This document shows positions 1-10,203 of a DNA stretch of 31,706 bases, in pieces. The translations under genes were made by a program, and so were the position numbers. The DNA lies in NCBI GenBank assembly GCA_000467715.1, contig AJFK01000425.1, forward strand, positions 1 to 31,706, in the 5' to 3' direction. The first letter of the stretch is position 1. Each line of letters opens with the position of its first letter. A model generated the notes under the pieces. It was given only the letters and a program-made list of their open reading frames with translations, was not told the DNA's origin and made no database searches. The stretch is from Hysterium pulicare CBS 123377 (Eukaryota > Ascomycota > Dothideomycetes > Hysteriales > Hysteriaceae).

Positions 1-977
1 CAACTATAACATAAACGACGGAGTACATAAGATAAAGAAAACATATTATCTGGCATGCTCCAATAAATAGTTAGGGCACTATTATCTATTTTGATGCAGG
101 AACTAGGCTCTTTGTTCAAGAGTATTCGAGCAACAGTACATTCGAGCATGATGAAAAAGAGTTTGGTAAAGCTCAACCACGCATAAGCGGTCATTACACT
201 GAAAGCTCTCATTCATGGCTGGATTTCCATGCATGATAAACCTGTAATCTTTTTCTCTTGCGCGTCAGCGGCGAAAAATCATTGAATTAACCATGAACGT
301 AAGCAATTCCTGCACATAATCACATCATCCTCATCCAAACGATACACCAGCCCGACCACCCACTGCAACGTAATCCACAAAGCAGGGATGATACGAACAT
401 CTGGCCCACGCCCTTCTCCGCTCGCTAATCTGGCAAAAAAGCTTGATCCCACATGGTATCACCAAAGGCCCGAATGATAAGCCCTAGGTAACGCGAGGCC
501 CCCTGCAGGCTGACTTAGGACAGCACACGTCAACATGAAACCCGATCCGGAAAACGGTGGATACATTAATCAGCCCAAGGCGGAATCATCCGGCACATGC
601 TGATCTAAACCATGTGCGCGACACTTGGCATCAGGCTAAATTTCCCCGAGTTCCCCACAAAACACCAAGATGGCTAAGAAGAGTTTTATATCGAGTGCTA
701 TATATTTACGTAAGATAATATTAATAGGCCAGCGTATGTGCCGTTTTTGGCAAACGATCAAGAGGGGGGGAGATTTTTTGTGGAGGGCCTTATATGGCGG
801 ATTCGTTTGTAAATTGTGGGATTGTGCAATGGGTGTGATGGGTGTATGGTAGTTAAATAGTGAGGAACCCTCAAGTTTGTGGAGGCTGAAGGACTCCATT
901 CTTTGCTGTGGTCGAGAAAAACATTCAAAATGCGCGTCGTCAAAAACCCTGAGGTGGGATCATTGAAGAATATCACA
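1..977. other. Intergenic region upstream of the first gene
   Basis: No convincing gene is seen on either strand. Short open frames between 636 and 976 are brief, lack splice context and have no coding character. The last 200 bases contain an AT-rich stretch near 690-730, a G-run near 764-772 and a possible TATA-like element, and probably hold the promoter and leader of the hydrolase gene that follows. Nothing else could be recognised. Confidence 0.6.
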
Positions 978-2042
978 ATGTCCTACCTCCTAACAACCCT
1001 CCTCCTCATCACCTCATTATCAACCACCGTCACGGCCCAAGACGATCCCAACCCAAAACCAATATCCCTCTCCAGAAGCGGCGGCTTCGAAATCGGCGGA
1101 AAAGTGCTGCGCAACCCGCGCAACCCGAACCAAACTCTCTCCTGCGACCACGGCTACATGGAATACTTCCTCCCGTCCCGCCCGCGCAAAACCTCGCTCG
1201 TAATGTGGCATTCCTCCAGCACGCAAGTCTTCCAAAACCGCTGGGACGGCGGCGAAGGCTACAAGGACAAGTTCCTCCGCCGCGACTACCCCGTCTACTT
1301 ATGGGACGGCCCGCGCGTCGGCCGCGCAAACTACGGGTGTAATACTACGGTCTACACGCCGTGGTATCGCGACCAGGGGAACTTTATCTCGTGGAATTTC
1401 GGGCCGGCTTGGGGGCGGTGGTGGCCGGGCGTGCAGTTTCCGACGGAGAGTCAGGAGGCGTGGGACCAGGCGACGCGGGCGAGGTATGATGAGATGGATA
1501 CGGAGGAGAATGTGAGGTTGCAGAGTGATGCGGCGGCTGTGGCGGCGGATTCGGGGAAGGTGGGGGATGGAATTGTTTATTTGACGAATTCGGCCGGGGG
1601 GTTGAGGGCTATGATGACGGCGACGAAGAGTCAGAAGAATAACATTAAGGGGATAGTCGCTTATGAGTGTATTGGGTATGTTTTCCCCGATAATGCCAAT
1701 GTTACGGCTGGGAGGGGCGGCTTTGGACCTTTCGTTGTTCCGCTTGAGGACTTCAAGAAGTTGGCTAAGGTTACGGCGATTCAGTTTGTGTGGGGGGATA
1801 ATAGGCCGGAGTCGTGGCTGTATGTGAAGCAGTCGAGGCTGGCTGCGTCGCTGATTAATAAGTATGGAGGGAACGCGGAGGTGCTCATGTTGGGCAATGG
1901 GACAGGTCTTCATGGGAATACGCATATTGCTTTTGCGGATATGAATAACGAGGAGGTTGCGGGTCTTTTGGACAAGTTCTTGGAGAAGAATGGGCTGGAC
2001 GCTTATGTGGACGACGATCCTACGAAGGTTCAGAGAAGGTGA
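978..2042 (+). CDS. Secreted alpha/beta hydrolase, esterase-713-like
   Basis: Single-exon gene for a 354-residue protein. The third in-frame ATG (978) is chosen because it places a signal peptide at the N-terminus: hydrophobic LLTTLLLITSL, then a likely cut after TVTA. In-frame ATGs at 879 and 930 would add 33 or 17 residues ahead of it. The nucleophile elbow is T-N-S-A-G-G with Ser205. A Glu follows at 230 (YECIG), and His312 and His316 lie near the C-terminus. This order and spacing resemble the Ser/Glu/His triad of bacterial esterase 713, an alpha/beta hydrolase. NQT, NTT, NVT and NGT sites fit secretion. The substrate is unknown; hydrolysis of an ester is inferred from the fold only. Third-base composition changes from C-rich to G-rich near 1340. 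Confidence 0.8.
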   Translation: MSYLLTTLLLITSLSTTVTAQDDPNPKPISLSRSGGFEIGGKVLRNPRNPNQTLSCDHGYMEYFLPSRPRKTSLVMWHSSSTQVFQNRWDGGEGYKDKFLRRDYPVYLWDGPRVGRANYGCNTTVYTPWYRDQGNFISWNFGPAWGRWWPGVQFPTESQEAWDQATRARYDEMDTEENVRLQSDAAAVAADSGKVGDGIVYLTNSAGGLRAMMTATKSQKNNIKGIVAYECIGYVFPDNANVTAGRGGFGPFVVPLEDFKKLAKVTAIQFVWGDNRPESWLYVKQSRLAASLINKYGGNAEVLMLGNGTGLHGNTHIAFADMNNEEVAGLLDKFLEKNGLDAYVDDDPTKVQRR

Positions 2043-2566
2043 TGAGCATCGGTTTCGAAGAGAATGATCGTATTCTAACTAAGACGCGGGAAATGTCAGG
2101 TTGTATGAATTGTGATTATGTTTAGCATGTCAGTGGAAAAGTACACGATTGATTACCTGGACATTTGAGTATACGATGAAGATAATGAGTCGAATAATTT
2201 GATAACGGACTTCAGAAAATAGCAGTATGATTGAATTTAGCAGTGGCGGGATATCAAATCTGAAAGCCCGACTGAAATCCGTGAATATCGAAAAAAATGC
2301 AACTGATAAAAGAATGCCAAGACCAGACCTACCCGATCGTGAATACAGTTTCACTCCCTTATCATGTGGAAGGCCCAGAGATGGCGCGACGCTTCTCCCC
2401 CATTGAAGTAATTCATTCTTTTCAGGTTCAAAAAGTCTGGCCACAACACTACACTCGCACGACCAACTCTGGATCGCGGATTGGTTGCAGACCACAAAAC
2501 CCAGCAACGACACTGCACTCCAACCACCAACTTTTCGACTGCGGACTTGCTTCCACTTCGACAACC
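2043..2566. other. Intergenic region and leader of the J-domain gene
   Basis: This holds the 3' end of the hydrolase transcript and the promoter and leader of the next gene. The frame of the J-domain gene is open back to an ATG at 2297, but the added 90 residues would hide a clear signal peptide, so this part is treated as 5' leader. No other feature is seen. Confidence 0.5.
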
Positions 2567-4069
2567 ATGCTGTCCTTCAAGCGATTAGTCGGCATACTAC
2601 TGCTTCTGCTGCCTTTCGCCTTCAATGCGGAGGCCCAGGGTGAGGTACCTACATACCGGAATGTCCTCAATAACATGATCTCAAACTTTACAACCACCGT
2701 TCAGCCAAGCGTTGACCCCTTTACCCTATACAACATAACCCTACCCACCGAGCAACATGCCATGCTGTGGCTTCAAGATATCCTAGACAAAGATTCGAGT
2801 CGGTTCCACCGGGTTCTCGCGTCGCAGAGAATTGTGGATGAGGTTAACAAGCACCGAGACTCGCCATACGGAGACATCTATAACCCTGTCCAAAGGTTCA
2901 ATACAGAATATGTCCGATATTTCTCGATCGACGCTTATTCTTTCTTGCGACGACTGGCTTACAACGAGCCAGCTGATCTCACAGCAGAGAGAATCGACGA
3001 GATGACAGAGAAGATAGAGACTTTACGACAGCAAATTGTGTCCAGAAAAGAGTTCCTTGCTGCGCTGGACGAGTTGAATGAAAGCCATGAGACGATTCTA
3101 GGGGTTATGGAGGCCCTGGAAAATATCCTCACCTACCAGTTCATGCTAGAAGGGAAGGAAAAAACTAGGACGCTGACGATCTTCGGGAGCTTAATGCTTA
3201 AATGGCAAGCCCATTCGCCACTGCAAGCGGAACTCCAGTATCAACTTCAGAATCTGCACCCTTGGGTTGAGCGAGCAAGAAAGGATGGCGAAGTCAATAA
3301 GAACACGACGGAAGTTCTGTGGGGGATGGTACATGAGATGGAACGAGCAAAAGCATGGATGAGTGAGAGGCTGGAGGTGAAGATGGAAGAGTGGGAGCGA
3401 GAGTGGTTAAAGAGCTTACCACTCTTGAGAAGGCTCTGGAGGCATTGGTCTACGACATGGCCAGTGCTCAAGGCCAGCTTCAAGAAGTTTGTGGAGTTCT
3501 GGGATGATGTGCTTTTTGTGCCGGTGATGTCTGCACTGACTGGAGCTATGATTACCTATGTGGGCTTCACATGGTACATCGAAGTAGTCCTCGGCCCACA
3601 AATCTACAAACCCAAGGCAGCCGACGTAAAAGATACGAAGCGGTACTACGAGACTCTCGGTGTCAGCACGAGGGCGACAGACAAGGACATTGACAGGGCG
3701 TGGAAGAAAATGTGCCTGAAGTTCCATTCTGATAAGAATCTCGCGGACTTTGGTGCCACGAAGCGAACTCAGGCACTGAATGAAGCACACGATGTGCTCA
3801 TTGACCCCATCAAGCGATTGAGATACGACTTGAAATACGGATATGGTACCCTGAATGAACCAAAGGTCGACGTTTACAAGTACTACGAAGTACTTGACAT
3901 CTCAGCCACAGCGACGAAGGAAGAGGTGCAGCAGGCTTTTGATGCCATGGTGAAGCTGTATGGGAAACGAGATGAGGGGAGCTTGATGGAGATGGATATC
4001 CGGGCTGCTTATGCGGTACTCAGCGAGGAGAAGACGAGGTTGAGGTATGATTTGGAGTATGGATATTGA
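2567..4069 (+). CDS. Membrane J-domain protein with two degenerate J domains
   Basis: Single-exon gene, 500 residues. The ATG at 2567 is chosen because a strong signal peptide follows at once (KRLVGILLLLLPFAF, likely cut after AEA). Residues about 24-315 are a helical, charged domain with NFT, NIT, NES and NTT sites, consistent with exposure in the ER lumen or outside. A hydrophobic segment at about 319-345 (VMSALTGAMITYVGFTWYI) would anchor the protein. A J domain follows at about 357-420 (YYETLGVS ... RLRYDLKYGYG), but its catalytic HPD tripeptide reads H-S-D at 387-389. A second J-like repeat fills 437-499 (YYEVLDIS ... RLRYDLEYGY) and has no HPD. J domains normally stimulate Hsp70 ATPase through HPD, so this protein may bind without stimulating. 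With a cleaved signal peptide the J region would face the cytosol; that topology is inferred. Confidence 0.8.
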   Translation: MLSFKRLVGILLLLLPFAFNAEAQGEVPTYRNVLNNMISNFTTTVQPSVDPFTLYNITLPTEQHAMLWLQDILDKDSSRFHRVLASQRIVDEVNKHRDSPYGDIYNPVQRFNTEYVRYFSIDAYSFLRRLAYNEPADLTAERIDEMTEKIETLRQQIVSRKEFLAALDELNESHETILGVMEALENILTYQFMLEGKEKTRTLTIFGSLMLKWQAHSPLQAELQYQLQNLHPWVERARKDGEVNKNTTEVLWGMVHEMERAKAWMSERLEVKMEEWEREWLKSLPLLRRLWRHWSTTWPVLKASFKKFVEFWDDVLFVPVMSALTGAMITYVGFTWYIEVVLGPQIYKPKAADVKDTKRYYETLGVSTRATDKDIDRAWKKMCLKFHSDKNLADFGATKRTQALNEAHDVLIDPIKRLRYDLKYGYGTLNEPKVDVYKYYEVLDISATATKEEVQQAFDAMVKLYGKRDEGSLMEMDIRAAYAVLSEEKTRLRYDLEYGY

Positions 4070-4562
4070 AGGTTCTTTTGTTCAGGATTGCGAATGTATC
4101 TTGATGTTTTACTGTCGTTTCATTTTTCACCTTTTGATCTTCTTTTTCTCTCCACTCCAATGGATGATTGTGGAGACGTAATTCTGGGGAGGACTGTATT
4201 GTGTCGCATTCGAGAATGACGACCAGACCAAAACTCAAATAGGTAGATTTGATGTGTAATCGAGTTACGTGAAGAAGCGTGATGGAGAAGTGAATGTTGA
4301 GGTTGGGAGGATGAAGATTCTCGTGATCGATGACGGCAGAGGGGATGCACGTCCCACCACATAATCTCGTCGGCGGCCTGGACTCACGCGTCCATGCTGC
4401 TTTCCCGAAGGCTGCCACCATCCCGCTTCCTTTCATCTTCTCCTGTGTGTTTATTCTTCACTCCTATGTATTTAACTTGCTAATGGCTTAATCCTAATTT
4501 TGCATCTGCGTCCTGCTTTTGTTGTCCGAGTGCATTGCTTCAATTCAGCCCCAGCACTTCAA
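4070..4562. other. Intergenic region between J-domain and SPO71-like genes
   Basis: This holds the 3' UTR of the J-domain gene and the promoter of the next gene, with a TATTTAA element near 4469. Minus-strand open frames at 4020-4436 are short and not coding-like. Nothing else is seen. Confidence 0.5.
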
Positions 4563-7500
4563 ATGACCCAAAGACAGCCTCGTTCATGGAACGAACAGCC
4601 TGAGATACCATATCTGCCGCCAGATTCTTATACTGCACAGAAACTGGCAAGTTACATGTTATCTTTCCAAAAATACGGTCGCTAATTGCTCTCACAGCAA
4701 CATGCTACCCCCGAACACCTTTACCTTACCTCCAGACGCTTCTTCATCGGTCCTATACCTGTTCGTACTACCCTACTCCAATTCCTGACAATGGCGAATA
4801 ACTGTCTCGTAGGAAGGGTGGCTGAAGAGTCACCGCAGTGACTGGTATAAGCACCACCTACACATCAATTACTCCTCCCGCGCTGCCACGTTTTCTCCCA
4901 ATCCGAGGGAATCCCGTCAACGCCGCCTCTCTGGAATCGAGGGTCCTAGCGCCTCCGCCTTATACTCTCATAGCTTCCCACAACCTGAGGAGTTGTCTGC
5001 TGAGGAGGATGAACAAGAGAACGAGCAAAATGGGGCCGAGGAAGGATCCTCCGGTGCGAACACGGATACGCCTTCTGCCATGCCAGTCCCAAGAGCAACG
5101 AGTGTGGACAAGGGCATGGACAAAGACCTAGAGATAGTCGATGGTGAAGCATTTGTAGATGCCCCGTCGGAGCCCGAAGACGAAGCCGACAAAAGCCTTC
5201 CAACAGATACCGGCGACATCAAGAAACCGCGCCGTTCGAGTACGAAATCATACGTTACAGCGTCGAATGGCTCATCTCAAGAATTCGGCGGAGGGAGAAC
5301 AGCAGACGATGAAGTGAGCGTGCAGGCAAGTGGCTCAAAAATTCCTACAAACGGCGGAGAGGAGGAAGAGCATTTTGGAGACGGCGGCAGCTCTACGGCG
5401 GAGAGTAGCCGTGTTGGAATTGCAGGTTCTACAACCGGCGCTCCATCGGTAGAAGCGAGTTCTACAACTTCTTTGCTGCGTAAGACTGACTCGAACAATG
5501 TGCAGAACGATGTAGACCCTGATAGCAAATCTCCTGCTAAAGCAATCATGTCTCGACGAAAGAGTAAAAGACGATCTCAAGTGGCTTCGTCGAATGACGA
5601 TCCGACATTGGATCGCGCGGGCGCACCTATCTCACGCAGCCGCTCTCATCTCCGCCACCTCGTTCATTTCGATGTTCCGGAAGACTCCAAGCGTGCGGAA
5701 CTTCAGCTAAAAGCCAAGGCGGCGCAAATGACCATTCAGCGCGCTTCGACTAAACTCAGAAGGCAGAAAATCAAGGATGGTCTAGTTGTCAAAATGGAAC
5801 GCATGCTTGTTCGTGTGGATGCAGCTGGCAAGGAAGTTCCGGAAGATTATGACGAAAATGGTAACCAAAAGATCGACTCTCGAGTAAAGGACAAATGGAG
5901 GGAGTATATGGTTGTTTGTAGACAGTCCACAACGGACGATGCCGATTTCGTGTTGCAGATGTACAACACCAGGGTGAGTGATGCATTCATCGATGTTTTT
6001 GCACTGAGCTGGTTTAGCGTCGTGCGGAATGTGCTTCTTACTGATATCGATTCCATCTCAGGTTATTCCAGAGATTGAGCATCCAAACAGCAATAAACGA
6101 GCCCAGCATGTAGTTCCACTGGGTCGCAAGATAACCAAAGTCAACATGTATTCATCCCTAGACAAGTCAGTTGTCGTCTGGTTACCAGTGGCACGAGGCA
6201 CACGAATTTTCATTATGCAAGCCCGTACTGCATCCAATGCTGTTGAATGGTATACATTTTTGCGCAACATTCTAGGTTGGCGCAGAGCCGAAGAACTCCA
6301 AATCAACATCCCCGATCTCAGCGTTAGTCTTCGCATAGATAATCCGTTCGAAAAGTTGGAGGTGTCGCAGAGTGTTGCACAGGATGCCGAAGACGGAGAT
6401 GAGGAAGCTATACTGCGGACCATGAAGGAAGAGCAAGCTGTCGCGAGCAATCTCATCAAACGCTGTTTGGATATGCTAGAAGATGCTCCGCAATGGGATG
6501 ATGTCTTGAATGCGTGGAGCAAGGATCAACGGATAGGACTGGCTTGGAAACGCTACGATCGTCTTGAATGGATTCATGGAGCCAACGAGAGGAAGATGTA
6601 CGGCACCATCGCCATGCAGAAATCGCATGAATTGGAACTTCGACCAAAATCGCACTATCCTACAACTACGCAGACACGTAAGCAGCGGAAGACGGTTACT
6701 GAGCCTGCACCGGTAGAAGGCTTCCTCATACGCTTGACCTCTCAACGTGGTACGACTAGACGCTTGGGCCTCATGTATCATAAGCAACTATACTTTTCCA
6801 CTCACGATCAGTTCTTGGTCTTCTCTCGACCTCCGAAGGTGACACCTCCACCACCACCAAAACTCCCAGCATCAGAAAATCGTAGAGTCCCCAGCGCTCA
6901 CGAAATTTCTCAAAACACGCCCGATACCTGGGTCATAAATCCGTATCCAGTCAAAGACGGCGAGATTGAATGGCTCTCTACCGAACATTCGGGGACAACA
7001 GAGAGTAGAAGATTACATGATCAAGATGCACAGGACGAAGCAGAGCGGAAAGCAAATATGTTATTGAATTGCGATGGCTACATCAATTTGTGCAGCGTTG
7101 TGAAGGTTCGCAAGGCGCAGATGGGAGCATCTCCTGCGGATGATAACATCGACGAGGGGTCGGATGTGGATTTTGATATTGATGTTGAGGACACGACTCG
7201 AGATGATGGCGCAACCACAGAACTCGACACTGATCGGACGTTCGAGCTTGTTCTGAAGAATGGTCTCGTCATTCGTCTTCAGGTGAGATCGCAACCTATG
7301 TGATTCCTTGCCCTTTCCACTAATAGAAATATTTAGGCCGCCGATGCACCCCGTAAACAGCAATGGATGAAACGCCTTCGAGCCCTATCGAAATACTGGA
7401 CCCTCCGTACCGCCTCCGATATCTCGCTCTACAAATCCGTACGCTCTCAGAACCTCACCACTCTAAACATCGACGAAGAAACTGAAGCTTACGTCGGTCA

Positions 7501-8194
7501 ATATGCCCGAAAATGGGAAGTCACTCAATCCTTTGCCTCGCCGCAACTCTACAACCTCTGCGGGATAGGCTGCTGCAGAACCATCCATCTCTCAGGAATC
7601 CTCTATCGAAAACCCCGGATCCACGCAGCCTTCGAGCGCGTCAGTGTTGTACTTGTTTCCGGAACCATGGCCTTCTTCCGGGAGGTAGAAAGAGCTCGAA
7701 GCGGTCAACAATTGAAACACATCCATCACGAACGCCTAGCAAACCTAGACCTAAAAGATTGCTACGTCTATTCCGGTCTCCTCACAGAAAACGACCTCCT
7801 CTATCAAAACCAAACTTTCGACGCGAACAAACCGGGCCACCACGCCCTCCCGCGCATCTACCTAGAAGACGGATGGACGTCGACGGATGAGGACGTCATG
7901 ACTACCTTTGTTGTCTGGCACGGGAAAACGAAATCCTGGTTTCGCTCCGAGGAGACGGCGGGCGGTGGAAAGCAGAGTGCTAAAGAGGGGACGACAAGCA
8001 GATTGAAACGGGTCGCGGCGTTGGGGGCGACGGGCCGCAGCGTGGTGTTCAGGGCGAGGAGTAGAGCGGAGCGAGACCATTGGGTGTTGGCGGTGCAGAA
8101 CGAGATCGAGAGGGTGCAGGGACGGGGCGGTGGCGATGATTTTCGATTCCAGGAGAGCGGGAAGGATGCGAAGACTGTACCGGCTACGAACTGA
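4563..8194 (+). CDS. SPO71/Mug56-like PH-domain protein (N-terminal in-frame stop)
   Basis: Four-exon model: 4563-4760, 4813-5973, 6062-7282, 7337-8194. The introns are 52, 88 and 54 nt with donors GTTCGT, GTGAGT and GTGAGA. Read through, it gives about 1145 residues. The N-terminal part (IPYLPPDSYTAQKLASYM, then RFFIGPIP joined to EGWLKSHR) is a block I associate with Spo71-type fungal proteins. A Ser-rich acidic linker follows (about 90-340), then a basic helical block at about 350-400 and PH-like segments near 375-500, 670-710 and 945-980, ending in an amphipathic helix (ERDHWVLAVQNEIERV). Yeast Spo71 works with Vps13 in prospore-membrane growth; in moulds the role is unknown. TAA at 4683-4685 interrupts the first exon in frame. 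Either this allele is truncated or broken, or translation starts later, for example ATG 4702 with a GTACTA donor at 4765, which would remove the conserved N-terminus. Confidence 0.65.
4683..4685 (+). other. In-frame TAA within SPO71-like exon 1
   Basis: The codon lies between K-Y-G-R and L-L-S-Q-Q in a frame that looks coding on both sides, up to the splice donor at 4761. No GT-AG pair of normal fungal length removes it while keeping frame. It is one C-to-T change from CAA (Gln). Confidence 0.6.
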
Positions 8195-8752
8195 GCGCGA
8201 GCTCAGATGTTGAGACGGATGCGGAGCGGTGAGGTGTTGTTTGGTGGTTGGTTGCTAACTGTGCATGCATACATACATACTATTTTTAATGAAAAGATGG
8301 TTTGATGAGTATGTTTCCAGCGGGTTTGCCTGTTTGCACGGATCAATGCTTCCGACGGCGTTTGAGCAAAGCATGTTTGCTCGCCCCAACATGTGACTTC
8401 TGCGTCCAGCAAACATATTCAGTTTGTCTCATTCCGGATTTGGTAATGGAAACAAGCAGGTTCCTTTGTTTTGCGCGGGAAGAGAGCGTTTGATCACGGG
8501 CAGCAGCTTCGCGTGACCGAGATCGCTCGTTGCGTATTCTGGATTTGGGTGTGTGAGGATTCGTAAGCGACATCAATGACTTTCATATTTCTAGGGTCTA
8601 TTCCTCGCGCTTTTATCCTTCTGTCATTCAGCTCATTCAATCATCTTTCTTCGTATATTCTCAGTATATATCACTTTCCTCTTTTCATATATATCGTTCC
8701 TCAACGGCGTTCGAACAGCCTTACCATCGAGCCGCATTCAGAGACCCGGAAG
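8195..8752. other. Intergenic region with promoter-like 3' end
   Basis: No gene is seen in 8195-8570. From about 8580 to 8700 the sequence is pyrimidine-rich with repeated ATATA elements (8655-8695), which looks like a promoter and leader for the gene starting at 8753. Confidence 0.4.
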
Positions 8753-9288
8753 ATGGCCAATATGCCCCAACCAGCTGCCTCAGGCACCACAGGCCGTCTG
8801 TCCCCATTCCCCTCGAGCCGACATACGCACCTCATGGAATCCAGTCCAAGCCGGCGAAAACAGCATCCGGTCAATTTTCGGGTCCGGGCAACGATGTTCT
8901 ACGATGGTCGAACCGGGTTGGTAAACTCCGTTGCCCTTTTCTTAGATACGTCACTAATGATCCTGATAGCCTCGATCTAGACATTGCTTGTATCTATGTC
9001 GGCTGGGATCGAGAACAGCCGTGGGTCGACACATCTATGGGTCCAACAGCGATGGACTCTAGAGGAGAAAAGTCCTTTTCAGCATGCACTTCCCCATTCG
9101 GCAAGCAGGCCGGAGCTCATCTAACTCCTATGGACTGGAGATTATTCTTTTTCGTCTGCTCACCGGATGGAGCCGCACCGAGGGAACTACTGCGTCGTCT
9201 TCCTTTTCCAGACACGTCGATTATTGGCGCGACCGACACGACCCTCCAACCGATTTGTGGAGGGAGAAAGGCGACTGCAGATCAATGA
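8753..9288 (+). CDS. Hypothetical two-exon protein, unrecognised
   Basis: Exon 1 is 8753-8916 and exon 2 is 8970-9288. The 53-nt intron has a GTTGGT donor, a CTAAT branch-like site and a TAG acceptor, and it joins the frames as ...FYDGRTG and LDLDIACIYVGWDREQPW. The product is about 160 residues. The ATG has a good context (GAAGATGG) after a CT-rich leader. No domain is recognised; the N-terminal third is Ser/Arg/Pro-rich and the join region is the most protein-like part. The terminal TGA (9286-9288) is followed directly by ATG in the same frame, and other frames also look coding between 9060 and 9290, so the 3' half is uncertain. The gene could be a decayed copy. Confidence 0.4.
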
Positions 9289-9691
9289 ATGTCGCGCGTC
9301 TTCCTGCTTGCTTTTATTCTTGGTCTTTCATTCTCTTCTTTGAAGTCACGCATCGATGCTCTGGTCCATTTTGCGATTCTATATACCGTTTCTTCCTCTC
9401 TTTTTATAACTTCGCCTGTCGTTGCCTGGATCGTGACTGCACCAAGCTATCGCTTCTCTGCTTGTAGTGGCTCACGCAGTTGCTGTTGACGTAGCTCTAT
9501 GTCTGTTCTTGGCGTATGTCCCTCCCTCCTTTCTGTACCCGTGCAGTGAAGCTAATATTGATAGGTCTAGCAATGGATCTTCTCATGTTCTGCCACGTAC
9601 AGCGCCAATAGAGTTTATATGGCAGGTAGTGCTGTTGGCGTTGCTGCATGAAAAGCATGGGATGGATCGAGGCTATTCCACTCTCGGATGA
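9289..9691 (+). pseudogene. Fragment of a multi-pass membrane protein (possibly MARVEL-like)
   Basis: Frame 1 from ATG 9289 gives a 66-residue run with two hydrophobic segments (FLLAFILGLSF and ALVHFAILYTVSSSLF) ending at 9489. A third hydrophobic run (VVAHAVAVDVALCLFLA) continues in the next frame from about 9466. It has a GTATGT donor at 9512 and a TAG acceptor near 9564, with a further exon-like stretch to 9691. The order, helix, helix, AP, helix with Asp, resembles fungal four-helix MARVEL-type proteins, but this is only a general resemblance. The one-base frame change argues for a pseudogene or a model I cannot resolve. It lies in frame with, and directly after, the stop of the preceding gene. 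Confidence 0.25.
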
Positions 9692-9832
9692 CGAAATCTA
9701 TATTTTTGGAGATGTCGCACAACCATGCATGTGGTAGAGGCAGGGTGTTCCGCCCAGGCAGGACGACATTATCAAGACGCCAAGAACGCGGCAAACATCA
9801 ACGGATATTCAGACCACATAGCTGTGTGGAGA

Positions 9833-9901
9833 CTATGTGTCATTGCACTGCGACACTATGTGCACTGAACTGCGAAACTATGTGTCATTGTACTGCGATG
9901 C
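9833..9901. repeat. Short tandem repeat, about 22-23 bp, three copies
   Basis: Three imperfect copies begin ACTATGTG at 9833, 9856 and 9878, each ending in CTGCGA. The middle copy differs most. No open frame uses the repeat consistently, so it is probably a minisatellite. Confidence 0.8.
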
Positions 9902-10038
9902 TATGCCGGCCATACCAGCTTTCTGAGACGTTCAACTCATTCATGCGTGGGGTGGATCTCGGGAACGGAGAATCGGGAAGGGAAGAGTTGGGGCACTTGC
10001 TTGATATGGAGGAATGAATGAAGCCAGCGACATAACGA

Positions 10039-10058
10039 CGAACGAACGAACGAACGAA
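10039..10058. repeat. CGAA microsatellite
   Basis: Five uninterrupted CGAA units. This is a simple sequence repeat just upstream of the 30-bp tandem repeat. Confidence 0.85.
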
Positions 10059-10060
10059 TT

Positions 10061-10130
10061 CTATATACCACTTATATTCCCCTCCAATCACTATATACCA
10101 CTTTTATTCCCTTCGAATCACTATATACCA
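10061..10130. repeat. 30-bp tandem repeat, 2.3 copies
   Basis: Two copies (10061-10090 and 10091-10120) begin CTATATACCACTT and end AATCA, differing at only a few positions. A 10-base partial third copy follows. No coding role is seen. Confidence 0.85.
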
Positions 10131-10203
10131 ACTCCATGAAACGAAGCGCTCATTCGCTCGATCCAACGAGCAATAGATCACACGCCATCCTCGTTGATCT
10201 CGC

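Noticed and set aside
1299-1925. 208-codon minus-strand frame inside the hydrolase gene
   Set aside because: A shadow of the + strand gene, rich in Arg, Pro and His, as expected from an antisense reading.
3416-3790. 124-codon minus-strand frame within the J-domain gene
   Set aside because: Antisense to conserved membrane and J-domain sequence; composition is that of a shadow frame.
4678-4697. A 20-nt intron (GTCGCT to CACAG) that would remove the TAA in the SPO71-like gene
   Set aside because: Far shorter than any fungal intron here (minimum 46 nt) and its length would shift the frame.
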